The notes below the pieces were generated by a model, which was not told the origin of the DNA, made no database searches, and saw nothing but the letters and a program-made list of their open reading frames with translations. From Azolla caroliniana (lineage: Eukaryota > Polypodiophyta), in NCBI GenBank assembly GCA_043228905.1, contig JBHGNT010000002.1, positions 2,480,001 to 2,544,000 on the forward strand: 64,000 bases of DNA, written 5' to 3'. Position 1 is the stretch's first letter; each line of letters starts with the position of its first letter. Shown one piece after another: positions 21,057 to 31,783 of this stretch. The translations under genes and the position numbers were made by a program.

Positions 21057-21119
21057 GCGTACTCTCTCTCTCTCCTTGTGTATTGTTCTTTCTAACGCTT
21101 CCGCAAGCAATCTTTTACA
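20688..21119 (+). repeat. 3' LTR of copia element D, with expanded CT microsatellite
   Basis: 432 bp. It lacks about 50 bp present near 15945-16000 of the 5' LTR but has a CT tract of roughly 85 bp. It ends TCTTTTACA and is followed by the atttt target duplication. Confidence 0.9.
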
Positions 21120-21358
21120 ATTTTCAATGCACACTCACTTTATGTAAGACTGTGAAATTGGAAGTTATGTCTTAGTCGCATTCCATTTACCTTTGGCTGA
21201 GGTAAGAGTGAGGTTGTTCTTAGGTGAACACACATACATACTTTTGAACATGGTGTTCATTATACTTGAGACCAGCTAGTGAGTAGCGTCCCAACTATCA
21301 TTAGGTGCTTAGATTTGCAATCGACTAAGCTTACTTACCACCCAATGGCGCCTCCGAA

Positions 21359-22561
21359 ATGTTTGAGGTTTCGAGTACCTCACATGGTGGTTCCTTTAAT
21401 TCCCATAGAAATCACTCTATGAGTGGAAAATACCACCTTGAGATCCGTAAATTTGACAAATCCAACTTCGCCTTGTGGAAGAATCAGATGAGAGATGTTT
21501 TGATTCAAAGAAGGCAATTAAGACCATTAGGTGGTGAAGCCAAGAGACCTGAGGGCATGACCATGGACGATTGGGAAGAGCTCGATCTCTTGGCAATGTC
21601 TACCATAAGATCGCACCTAGTTGACAACATGTACTTCACGGTCTTGGATTGTGACTCAACCGAAATGTTATGGACTAAACTATGTAGTACATACGAAAAA
21701 GAGACCGCATCAAACAAAGTTTATCTAATGAGAAAATTTTATGATCTTCGAATGAAGGACAACGATAGTGTTGCCTCTCATTTGAATGATTTTGATGCAC
21801 TATGGTCACAATTACAGGCTCAGAAAATGATTATGGACGATGAGCTAAAATGTGTATTTTTATTATGCACTTTGCCTAGCGCATGGGACACTTTTTGCAC
21901 CGCTATTAGTGCTAGTGCACCAAATGAGAAATTAGTCTATAATGACATATGTGGAACACTATTGGGTGAAGAAATTCGTAGGAAATCTGTCATTGCATCA
22001 CATAATGGAGATGCATATAATGTTTATGACATTGATTCTCGCAAGAACCAACACCGTGGTAGGAGCCAAACGAGAAATAGTAGTGGAAATGATAGAGGTA
22101 GAAGCAAATCTAGGAAGAAAAACATGGAGTGTCATTCTTGCCATAAAAATGGACACCTCAAGCAAGATTGTTATGCCCTAAAAAATAAGGAGAAAGATAA
22201 TGCTAGATTCAAAGGTGATGGGCATGGAAGACAATCTAGTGGGCTCTCTTCCTCCGTGGAAATAGAGGAAGTAAATGCAACATGTGATGAGATAGACATC
22301 TTGGTCCTAGATTATATTAGCACACATGTTGGGGTGAATATGGTTTTGTCTCCATCACATACGTGGTTGTTGGACTCCGGTGCATCATTCCACGTGACTC
22401 CACATAGAAAGTGGTTCACATTTTATGAAGCCAAGTCAATTGGGAAAGTTAGACTTGGAGACTCACATCAGTGTGATGTGATTGGCATTGGAGATATCTC
22501 AATGCACTTTAGTGATGGTTCTCATCTTACCATTAAAGATGTACGCCATGTTCTTAACTAA
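21359..22561 (+). pseudogene. Copia gag and protease of element E
   Basis: 400 residues in one frame. Residues 24-210 are a UBN2/copia gag region (HLEIRKFDKSNFALWKNQM, then LMRKFYDLRMKD and ISASAPNEKL). A CCHC knuckle (CHSCHKNGHLKQDC) is at about residues 259-272 and the protease motif WLLDSGASFHVTP at about 339-351. The frame stops at TAA shortly after DVRHVLN, where the polyprotein would be expected to continue, so pol is separated by a break. The annotated start is the first ATG of the open frame; the natural start could lie a little upstream. Confidence 0.75.
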
Positions 22562-22608
22562 CTCGTAGTCTAATGTCCGTTGGTTAGCTTGATGACAACG
22601 GATCTAAG

Positions 22609-25481
22609 GTGATATTTGCTTCCCAATCCTTTCGTATAATGAAAGGAAGTATGATTGTTGCAAGAGGGAACAAAGTTGGTTCCCTCTTCCCTCTATTTGT
22701 TCATCAAAAAGAACATTTGTTGGTTGTCACATACCAGCGAATGACGAGCATTTGGCATGGCCGTTTAAGCCACATGTCAAGAAATGGCATGGAAATTCTA
22801 TCCTGTTATGGCCACTTACCTAAGTTTTCATTCTCTAATTTTGCCTTATGTGAACATTGTCAACATGGTAAGCAAACTAGAGTTGCACATATGACCAATG
22901 TTAACTTATCCACTAAACCATTGAACCTTGTCCACATAGATGTCTATGGACCTATGCCCACAAGATATTTGGGTTGTGCACTGTATTTTGTTACTTTCAT
23001 TGATGATGCCACCAGGAAAGTTTGGGTTTATCCGATTAAGGGAAAGGATGATGTATACCCTACTTTCAGAAATGGCTTAGTTCGGTTGAGTTGGAAAAGG
23101 ACATAAAGCTTACAGCTTTACATTCGGACAGTGGAGGTGAGTATACCTCTCACGAATTTTGTGACTTTTGTAAGTCTAGAGGCATTCAGAGAGAGTTTAC
23201 AGCTCCTCACACCCCTGTCCAAAATTGTGTGGTTGAGAGGATGAATAGAACCATCCGGGACAGAGTTGTCTCTATGCTACACCATGCAAACCTCTCGCAA
23301 GGTTTTTGGGCATAAGTTGTTTTAACAACAGTCCATGTGATTAATCTATCAACGAACACAGCCATAGTTCTAAAAGTGGCACAAGAGTTGTGGACAGGCA
23401 AGACACCTGATTATGCTCATCTTAGAGTTTTTGGATGCGAAGCAGATGTACACGTTCCAAAAACTCTAAGAAAGAAATTGGACTATAAATGCAGAAACGT
23501 ATATTCCTTGGTTACGGAATTGATGGGCAGTTTGGATATCGCTTATGGGACCTTGACACACGTACCGTGGTCAGAAGTAGTGATGTTGCTTTTTATGAGA
23601 ACAAAATGTATAAACAGTCTGTAAAGGAGGTAGAAGTGAGAAAGGTTGTGTTTAAAGATATTATGCCTTCTGTTGATGTAAAACAGAAAAATCTTATCAA
23701 TGTTGATGCTTCTACATGTGGTTGGTACGAAAAACTCTTATTGGTCAATATGATGATGCCCGACACAATGATGTGCAAAATGATGATTTTCAGCAAAAAT
23801 ATGCTTAGAATGATGTTTCTCATGCACAACCTGATGGTATTTAGGTTCAGGAATCATTGAGGAGATCCACACGTGTCTCCAAAGCACCTAGTAAATTTGA
23901 TGATTATGTAATGCTATCATATGTCGGTGAGCCTTCATGTTATAATGAAGCCATATATGTCTACAATCATGCTAAGTGGAAACAAGTTATGCAAAATGAG
24001 TTGGATAGTATCCATAAGAATGGAACTTGGGATTTAGTGCCTTTGCCAAAAGGTAAGAAAGCATTACCATGTAAATGGGTGTATAAATACAAATACACAT
24101 CTGATAGTGTTCATCCCAAGTATAAAGCTCGCATTGTGGCAAAAGGTTTTAAACAAGAACAAGGAGTCAATTTCGATGAAATCTTCTCTCTTGTAGTCAT
24201 GATGACTATGTTACGCATGATGCTTGCATTGGTTGCCAAGAATGATCTTGATTTATTTCAAATGGATGTAAAGACTACTTCTTTGCATGGAGACCTTGAT
24301 GAAGAGATCTATATGGAGCAACCAAAGGGTTTTGAAGTTTATGGGAAAATGCCTTTGGTATGTAAACTTAAGAAAAGTTTATATGTTCTTAAGCAATCAC
24401 CACGAAAATGATATAAAAAATTCAATACTTTTATGAGGTCCCAAAGTTATGCTAGGAGTAATGAAGACTAATGCTTATATACGAAGAAATGTATAGATGA
24501 CTCGTATTGATTTTGATACTCTATGCAGATGACATGCTCATCGTCGGTAAGAACAAGGATGAGTTGTCCAAACTAAAGAAAAATTTGAGTCAAACCTTTG
24601 ATATGAATGATTTGGGAAATGCTAAACACATCCTTGGAATGTGTATTACTCGGGATAGGGGTAATGGATGTATTTATCTGCCTCAATCTGGGTATGTATG
24701 CAAAATACTCAAGAGGTTTAATATGGAGAATGCAAAGCCTTTGAGCAGTCCATTATCTATGCATGTTAAATTGAGCAAAGATGACTACCCCTAATCTGAT
24801 CATGAAAAGGAGTTCATGAGTAAATTCCCTTACTAGTCTGTTGTTGGTAGTCTTATGTACGCTATGATAGCGACTAGGCCAAACATTGCATTTGCAGTGG
24901 GAGCTGTGAGCAAATTTTTGTCAAACCTTGGTAAAAAACATTGGGAGGTAGTTAAACTGATATTAAGATATTCGTGTGGCACTAAGAATAAGTGTTTATG
25001 TTTAGGTGGCGGAAATGTATCCATTAATGGATATACAGACTCTGATTATGCTGGTTGTTTTGACAACAGAAAATCCACTTCAGGGTACATTTTTCAGTTT
25101 ATGGGAGGTGCCATATCTTGGAGATCTCGACTCCAATAATGTATTGCTCTATCCACTACAAAAGCAGAGTATGTTGCAGCTAGTGAAACATGCAAGAAAG
25201 TCGTATGGTTGTCCAGATTAGCTTGTGACATGGGCATACCTAAACTTATACCCATATTGTTTTGTGATAGTCAGAGTGCCATTGCATTGGCAAAAAACCC
25301 AGTATACCATGCAAAGACCAAACACATTGGAGTGCGATATCACTTCATTCGAGAATGCATAACTGTTGGCTACATCAGTCTTGAGAAAGTTGTCTCTCAA
25401 GAAAATGTCGCAGATGCATTGACCAAAGCTCTACCGCGTGATATGTTAGAGCATTGTTGTCACTTGGTGGGAATTACTTAA
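22609..25481 (+). pseudogene. Broken copia pol of element E
   Basis: Successive fragments in different frames give the usual order. GAG-pre-integrase with CEHCQHGKQTR is near 22850. The integrase core has HIDVYGPM, FIDDATRKVW and HSDSGGEY (near 22930-23130). Reverse transcriptase runs from 23857 (KWVYKYKY, QMDVKT, YADDMLIVG). RNase H has GYTDSDYAGC (25030) and CDSQSAIALAKNPVYHAKTKH (25265-25330), ending ADALTKALPRDM. Breaks include a shift near 23090, TAA near 23313, a stop in place of Trp near 24411 and stops near 24470, 24793 and 25137. It is inactive and older than C. Confidence 0.82.
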
Positions 25482-25602
25482 GTGTTCAGGTTACACACTG
25501 TTTTTGTATATTATGTAACATATTCATCAAGTAGGATGTGTAGGTCTTGTGCAATCTTCCCATCAACTTTGTTGATCCCTTGTTTGGCCTTTAGTGGGAG
25601 AT

Positions 25603-25806
25603 TGATAGATAGTAAGAAAGGCCAAAAAGGTAATTCTCACTATTTATCACTAGGTATATAAGTTAATAATATGAGGGTTTTCTTTTGTGCCCGCCAAAAC
25701 ATTTGTTGTGTCTTCTTTTTGTGCTCTCTTGTTTTTCTATGTGTTGCTCTCTTGCTTTATGTGCAGAAAAACAGCAGCTTGTTCGCTTCCCATTGCTCCT
25801 CCAACG
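25603..25806 (+). repeat. 3' LTR of copia element E
   Basis: About 204 bp, starting tgatagatagtaag after the polypurine tract; it shares tcactaggtatataagttaataata and cattgctcctccaa with the 5' copy. It is shorter than the 5' LTR through small deletions. Confidence 0.75.
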
Positions 25807-26123
25807 TCGAGCCTGCCTACATGGCAACTCACGACATATTGACCTCGTGGCTTGTCAAGATGGTCCATTTGCCCACGGATTGACTCATAGATTGTTGAGA
25901 ACTTGAGATTATCCACGTGGCTTGGCTTGGCGGTGCTTTCAAATCATTTCTCGTTGGAGAACTGTCATCGTGTGAATCATGTCTCATGCTAGACTGGGAT
26001 TTTCACATGGCTTTCCTTTCTTAGGGTTTAGGGTTTACTATCGTGCGTGTTGCATTTTCGCTCATACGTGGGGAGGATCAATTGTTCGTTGAAGATTCAT
26101 TATGATTTGGCTGCCCAAAACAT
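25807..26123 (-). promoter_or_regulatory. Displaced upstream part of the BPA1-like promoter
   Basis: This is the continuation of the sequence interrupted at 15091. It carries the same repeated wording (cctacatggcaactc, cccacgg, atccacgtggct) as the G-box region at 14960-15085, including one CACGTG at 25914-25919. Element E now separates it from the TATA box by 10.7 kb. No gene is seen. Confidence 0.4.
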
Positions 26124-26537
26124 TGGTAGCAGAAAGACGAAGAAGAGAAACGATTTTGTTGTTTGGAGAGAGAGAGCTGACAACAAAACTCGTATTCAAT
26201 AATAATAAATACTTTGTACATACACCGTGCTCAATGAGCACTTTTTATACAAGCCCTAGCAAGTGGGCTGACACAAGTACCATCGGTACTTGAATGCTCA
26301 TAAATGAGCCTAACACTAATTCTGCCTATAATATTCCTATTTACTAAAATATGAATATAGGCATCCAACGGCCTACCGGAGTCCATCCGACTCGGCATAT
26401 CTGAATTGAACTCTATTAGATTCAACTCTCGGCTCTCGGCTTCTTCAGTCGATTCGGGCCTAGTCGATTAGTCTTCAACCGATTCGACTCTCGACATCTT
26501 TAGCCGATTCGGCCCATGTTGAGCTTGTCTCTCAACA
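26124..26537 (-). repeat. Solo LTR related to element C, minus orientation
   Basis: The reverse complement begins TGTTGAGAGACAAGCTCAAC at 26537 and resembles the C-type LTR: repeated CCGAATCGGCT-like wording, a gagcattcaagtac phrase, TATAAAAAGTGCTCA, GTACAAAGTATT and a CT-rich end. No coding region is attached on either side. The left boundary is uncertain (26124 or 26157) and I could not fix a target duplication; aacat occurs beside both ends but would trim the usual TGTT start. Confidence 0.65.
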
Positions 26538-26879
26538 TTCTCGATGAATCCTTTCATCACCCATATTAGGCCCTTTGTTGGTGACAAAAGACATGTTCTA
26601 CCTCATGTTCTTTATTGCTTCTTATTATCTCCTTATCATCTTCATAATGGCTAACATAGGTGCATGCTTTTTATTTTGGTTCCTTGCATGCCCTCTCGTG
26701 CATTTGCTCCTTTATCATCCCTTACATTTTATGACCTTTTATATGATCTTCCATCTTTGATCTCGATCTAAGTGATGGGGAGACAATTACCCACCTACGG
26801 GTAGTACTATTCCATCTTCATCATGATTAGGTTGTTCATGACTCACTTGATCCTCTAGCCCTTGCTCGTTTCCCCAGTT
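26538..26879. other. Intergenic DNA, nothing recognised
   Basis: A 61-codon hydrophobic frame (26575-26757) is present, but it is a by-product of T-rich sequence with no signal or family features. Nothing else is supported. Confidence 0.5.
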
Positions 26880-27560
26880 TTTTGTGTATCAAATATCCCA
26901 TCCTATGTATGTGGAACCAATAAAATTGAAAGGCTTCATTGAATTCCACATCTTGGCTTGGTGGCTAGGTATAATCTTCTTTCTGATCGGATAATAGAAT
27001 ATGTAGCCATTACTATCGGGGTCATATCCAATGAACATGCACACCTTCCTTTCACTTTGTCTTGGACTCGGTAGCTATATGCACATACCACTTGCCGAAT
27101 ATATGGAAAGATGTTTTAGGCCTCCAAAGTAGTCATCTTCTCCGTTGCTTAAAGTGGAAACTTGGTTATGGATCTAGGTTGTGGTGCTAACCACCTCGTC
27201 CTAATACTGATTGTAAAGTTCTACTCTGAGGCCATCTTGACAATTGATTGATTCCAATGTTTCGCTACTTTGTTTTCTATGTTTGAATTCCTACTAAAGC
27301 TATGTAGTCATTGAACTCTTCCAAAAGTTGTCATGCTTAGTCAATTTGAAGAAAAATGAACTTCAGGTTTGATTCCTTTTCCATTGTCTAATGCAACATT
27401 ATAGATATTCTATGACTTTCGACATTCTCTTTGAGGAAATATGCATATTTCATCCTACAATAAGCACCTACAACTGAGAGGAATCCGACATCTACCCATC
27501 GGGTTTCTCGCCATCTCGAAGCATCATCATTTGGTTAAAAAATTTCTTTTCAAATGGATT
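26880..27560 (-). pseudogene. Strongly decayed copia pol fragment
   Basis: On the minus strand, translation around many stops gives pieces of copia integrase: about 27480 an FLSVVGAYCRMKYAYFLKEN-like stretch (compare the FIDD...W.YFLK block), further on a VHVHWI-like stretch (compare CIFIGY), and finally SQDVEFNE, matching the conserved RDVxFxE at the integrase/reverse transcriptase junction, near 26940. There is no continuous frame. This is an old relic of a family different from A-E. Confidence 0.5.
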
Positions 27561-28957
27561 TATACGTTTACTTTCCAACACTAGTGGGTTGAATATGTTG
27601 CATTTTTAAGCCCCAGTTGCAATTTTATTGTATTTAATAATCATTGAGTTCCTTTCAAGCATGAAAAGGTATAATATTTTGAGAAAACAAGAGAAATTTC
27701 TAGAAATGTGAAATTTGTTTCCTTCTATTGGAAATTGTTCCCGTTATAAATATGTAATCACAACATGTTTTAGCGTGAATTGAGGGCACCTTTTTATCAT
27801 ACATTGGTAAATGCTCACCTACCAAACACTTGTCATTTAAATTTTAAAGAGAGAAACATGTCAAAATAAAGTTCCAATCTTTCCCCCAAGAATCAAGATG
27901 AGATGATGTTTTGGTTCATCTTTTGAAAATCCTTAATATTCGTCAAAATCAAGTTATTAAAGATTTAACATCTTCAACATGGAAAAATTTAATGTGCACA
28001 AATGCTTGAGGCTGTCTTTTAATGTTTTTTGTCGATTTTAAGATAAAGCCATTGAAACATGTCTTTGAGTCTACATAGATTAAAATCTAAAAGAACTAGA
28101 TATTGACTTGCCATTTGAGCAACTCCAAAATTCTAGTCTTACATGTTGTGCTCAAATTAATCTTTACATATGATAACACAAGCAAAGAACATGTTATGCC
28201 AAATGTACCCATATCAACATATCCAAATTGGTCATGGAGTTCATCAACGATGAGCATTCTCAACAGTGACATGCTTCCAAGCAATATGGTCTTTTTACTA
28301 TAGAAATTTGTAAGCCAATGCAAATGCTTGCAACTCACATGCCAATGTTGAGATATAAAACGTAACAACACAACTTCAACTCGCATCCTCAGGGACATGT
28401 GTGTAAAACCTACCCTTGTAGTAAGGGGATGGGAACGATTGTATGATTTGGCACTCTTTCATCCATCTAAGGGCTTAGAAAAAGTCACATCATACGTAAA
28501 AACATTGTAATAGAATCATAGGGTTCAAATTGAGAAATTTTACCCACGAAATGCATAGGTTGGGGGGAGATACACCTTTCGTTCGAAAACAAGTAACTAT
28601 GTAAAGTGTTAATCTAAAATGAAGCATGATAAATGCCATAATTGATATGGCACGTGCATGATTATATAATGATTATAATCTAATATATACACGTAGATCG
28701 TTAGTAGCAATTAACAATTATTATTGTTATGATCTAGAGATGAATAACACATCAAAAATATATGCATTATGTACATACCATTTTATTTTTTCATGACTTA
28801 TAAGTTCTCCTCAATACCATTAATATTGCACAACTAAAATTTAATTTACCCTAAACACTTGAAAATTCAGAAATCAATGTTGCTCTCTTCTATAATATTA
28901 TGGGAGTTTATGCACTTAATAAATATTTGGGGAGTGAATTACATTAGCTTTCTATAG
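27561..28957. other. AT-rich intergenic DNA, nothing firmly recognised
   Basis: A 100-codon minus-strand frame at 28096-28398 exists, but I could not match it to a family. The stretch may hold further decayed parts of the copia relic to its left. No LTR, TIR or RNA gene is seen. Confidence 0.45.
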
Positions 28958-29298
28958 TGTTATATGGATATTTGAGTACATACCACTTCTTACTCAATTT
29001 ATAGTTCATACAAAGGTACCCATTTGGGTTGGCTTAGCTAAAAAGGGTGTACTAAAAGGGTGGGTCGACTTACGTACATGCATCCTAAAAAGGGTGGCAT
29101 AAAGGCACACATGCACACCACATTTCCCCCCTGAGAGAAACAAGGAGGTTTACAACATGGGGAAAGGACGAGGGTCAGAAGATGGGCCTAGGGTGACATG
29201 TTGGCAGGTTTGGAATGGACGTCAATGGACGATTTTGGTGGGAGGTGAGGATCACGCCCATAGAGTGCTCGAAAAGGGCTGATTTGTGCGGCAACCTC

Positions 29299-29487
29299 CT
29301 ACTTGAGGGTCTTGTTGAGGTGTTCAGTGATGCCATTTGTCAGAGGATGGTATGGGGACGTAAACATCAGTTGGACACCGAGTTGAGCTGCAACGACGTT
29401 GAGAACATCCTCGTGGAAGTGTTGACCCTGATAGTTGGATGGTGCTAGTGACGGAAAACGAGCTAGCAATCGGTGGATAAAGATCAA
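29299..29487 (-). pseudogene. Ty3/Gypsy integrase fragment
   Basis: A 62-codon minus-strand frame has the C-terminal side of a Gypsy integrase core: an FHEDVLNVVAAQLGVQ stretch, then FTSPYHPLTNGITEHLNKTL. The second matches the conserved TSPYHPQTNGxxERxNKxL motif with its catalytic Glu. Neither end of the gene is present. It lies inside the short LTR element and in the orientation implied by its polypurine tract. Confidence 0.75.
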
Positions 29488-30013
29488 TCACTCTTGTGGA
29501 CTAAGGGTCACTTGGACTTGGCCAAGGTGGGGACAAGAGGGCTATCATGTACGAGCTAACAATCGGTCGATAAAGATCAATTGCTCCTGTGGACTGAGGG
29601 CCACTTGGACTTGGCTAAGGTGGGGGACAGGAGGGCTATAGGCAGATATAGATCAATCGCTCGTGTGGACTGAGGGTCACTTGGACTTGGCTGAAGTGGG
29701 GGACAGGAGGGCTATAGGCGGATAAAGATCAATCGCTCCTGTGGACTGAGGGCCGCTTGGATTTGGTTGAAGTGGGGGACAGGAGGGCTATAGGCAGATA
29801 AAGATCAATCGCTCCTGTGGACTGAGGGTCGCTTGGACTTGGCTGAAATGGGGGACAGGAGGGCTATAGGCGGATAAAGATCAATCGCTCCTGTGGACTG
29901 AGGGCCGCTTGGGCTTGGCTGAAGTGGGGGACAGGAGGGCTATAGGCGGATAAAGATCAATCCCTCCTGTGGACTGAGGGCCTCTTGGACTTGGTTGAGG
30001 TGGGGGACATGAG
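29450..30013. repeat. Minisatellite, 76-bp unit, about seven copies
   Basis: Units start ggctatagg at 29634, 29710, 29786, 29862 and 29938, exactly 76 bp apart, each with ggataaagatcaatcgctcc, tgtggactgaggg and cttggacttggctgaagtgg. Two longer, more diverged units (about 92 bp) precede them from 29450. Central copies differ at only a few bases, which points to recent homogenisation. Confidence 0.92.
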
Positions 30014-30333
30014 GGCAATTGTGTGGGAAGGGGATTGGAGAAACGTGTGGGACAAGAAGTTAGTGGGCAACCTAAGGTAAGGGGGTAGAGGTGGATACTT
30101 GGACGTGGGGGACTAGTACCCGACATCTCCACCAATATGTTATATGCACATAAGAGATCAAAACCAGCCTAGTTAGCTTTGTACTTCTTACTCAATTTAT
30201 AGTTCATATAAAGGTACCCATTTGGGTTGGCTTAGCTAAAAAGGGTGTGCTAAAAGGGTGGGTCAGCTTAGGTACATGCATCCTAAAAAGGGTGTCCTGA
30301 AAGGGTGGCACAAAGGCACACATGCACACCACA

Positions 30334-31690
30334 ATATTATGCAAATTTATAAACATATGTTATATTTGTGCTTTTGGATGGTTAACAACATTTTTAGAAT
30401 GTGATTGAACTTTAACATATTAGAAATATGTCATTCCAATAAGATTAACATGGTTTAAATATTCACATCTCATGAAATTGTACATTACTCACAAAATCTC
30501 AATGTTGGATAATAGATACTTGTATTGAAAGAAGTGGATATCTTCAATATCCCCACCAAGAGTATTGTAAATTTCATATGACATTACTTAGAATGCGTGC
30601 TATCCTCGTCATTTCTGTCATTATTTGCATAGAAAGTAGCATTCAATAGATTAATAAAGGAAAAATTCCTAAAACATCATTTGTCTTTCTATTTGTATGT
30701 ATAGGCTCCCAAGCTAAGTTGACCGAGTCCCTATCATTAGAATTTAGGACATACCAATCAATACATATGTTTGCTTCTTACATAGTTGTATCATTATTTT
30801 TTGTCTTGAGAAGTAAGAGTAGAAAAATTATCGAGAAAAGTTACCCAATATGTTAAATGTAAAAGAATAGATGTAAACTTCCTAAGATCTTCTAAACGTC
30901 TATGTTGTGTGAGTCATAAATTCTATTATTGCATGCAAGAACACAAATGAGTAAAGAAAGATTTTGTATGTATAAAAAATCTAGAGTGCTAATAAGGAGA
31001 ACTAGATATGGCATGAGTATTTAAGAATTATTAGCTAAATTTCCATAAACTCATGTGGCTTTTTTATTTGCCTCGTGAGGAAGGCAAATTCAACAGATGA
31101 AACAGGGTTTGTCGAGCATCGTTCCATACGAAGGTGCCAAATATGTATTCATGAAAGGGACCAAGTTTGGCGGGGATATAGACAAAAGTCCCTCCCATGA
31201 GCCGCAACAACAGAGGGTGCTAATAGCAATGGCTTAGCTCAAGCCTGAACCAAGCTATTAATCCGTTTTAAATGGTTTGGCAGTTTGATAGTGCTCGATT
31301 CCGGCATGACCTTCCTTTACCGATTTTAGCTCTCTTTGGGATGGCTCAAGCCGAACTGAATTGGTTAAGGCTCAATAGGTTTGCTTAAACATGTTCGGTT
31401 CAAGTTTTAAAACTCCCAAACCGGTTAACGCTTAACCGATTTGGTTTGGACAAGGCCAAACCGGTTAGGCTGAAACTGAACCGTTGTAGATTCCTAGGTG
31501 CTACGCTACTATTGGTTCACGAAAGGGATTTCCTATCGGTGTCTCCAAAGAAGAAGGAAAAACCGAGGTTGAACGGTAGTGGGAAAATCGGCCGAGTGCA
31601 TATGTCTGACCAGGCACACATGCGTCTGGGTGTGGGAGTGTCAAAGTGTCTAGTGACCGGGGTCGATAGGGTTTTTGCTAGGGCAACAAA
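30334..31690. other. Intergenic DNA upstream of the HOP gene
   Basis: No gene is recognised. Near 31240-31470 there are several ggttaa/aaccggtt-like phrases (for example ccaaaccggttaggc), a low-copy wording repeat without clear borders. The right end approaches the HOP promoter. Confidence 0.45.
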
Positions 31691-31770
31691 GATATGAGTG
31701 TCCGGCCAGGTGTGAACGCAAAACCGAAGAAGAAGAAGAGGAAGAAGAAGAGAAGAAAGAAAGAAGAGAA

Positions 31771-31783
31771 GAAGGTTCTAGAA
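31771..31783 (+). promoter_or_regulatory. Perfect three-unit heat-shock element
   Basis: GAAggTTCtaGAA matches the nGAAnnTTCnnGAAn heat-shock-factor consensus exactly. It lies about 120 bp upstream of the 5' splice site of the HOP leader intron. HOP/STI1 genes are commonly heat inducible, so a role here fits; the role itself is inference. It lies at the edge of a GAAGAA-rich tract, which raises the chance of a coincidental match. Confidence 0.6.

Larger units (their letters stand above)
15891..21119 (+). mobile_element. Copia element D, nested in element E, heavily mutated
   Basis: LTRs at 15891-16320 and 20688-21119 (TGTTGAGC(A/G)GCAAG...TCTTTTACA), primer site at 16321, polypurine tract at 20674-20687 and an exact 5-bp duplication atttt at 15886-15890 and 21120-21124. 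The coding order is as in element C, and the two are clearly sister lineages. Most of gag is deleted, and pol has at least seven in-frame stops and frame changes. The LTRs differ by a deletion of about 50 bp in the 3' copy and a greatly expanded CT repeat (about 20970-21052). It is non-autonomous. Confidence 0.93.
15092..25806 (+). mobile_element. Copia element E, interrupted by element D
   Basis: LTRs at 15092-15316 and 25603-25806, primer site at 15317, a long leader with tandem repeats, then gag-pol from 21359 to 25481 and a polypurine tract agtgggaga at about 25593-25601. The flanks ccgag (15087-15091) and tcgag (25807-25811) are a 4/5 match, compatible with an old target duplication. The element is inserted about 310 bp upstream of the BPA1-like start codon. 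Element D (15891-21119) splits the leader from gag. Without D it would be about 5.5 kb. Its gag-pol differs in sequence from A, C and D and carries many breaks, so it is an older, separate family. Confidence 0.85.
28958..30333 (-). mobile_element. Short deleted LTR element (Gypsy-derived) carrying a minisatellite
   Basis: Two direct repeats flank a 1.0-kb interior: 28958-29122 and 30138-30333, both tgttatatg...cacaccaca on the plus strand. Read on the minus strand they start TGTGGTGTGC and end CATATAACA, and AGGGGGGAAA (29123-29132) just before the left copy is a good polypurine tract, so the element points left. The interior has a Ty3/Gypsy integrase fragment (29299-29487, minus) and an array of 76-bp repeats. 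Most gag-pol is missing, so it can only have moved with help. No clear target duplication was found (tatag and atatt flank it). The left LTR is about 30 bp shorter through an internal deletion. Confidence 0.6.

Noticed and set aside
26575-26757. Small hydrophobic protein with membrane-like segment
   Set aside because: 61 codons in T-rich DNA between transposon relics, no supporting signals. T-rich DNA gives Phe/Leu/Ile by chance.
28096-28398. 100-codon minus-strand frame as a gene or copia RNase H remnant
   Set aside because: I tried to place it on copia reverse transcriptase and RNase H motifs, and no order of motifs fitted.
29450-30013. CRISPR-like regular repeats
   Set aside because: The units are contiguous 76-bp tandem repeats without unique spacers, in a plant genome, inside an LTR element.
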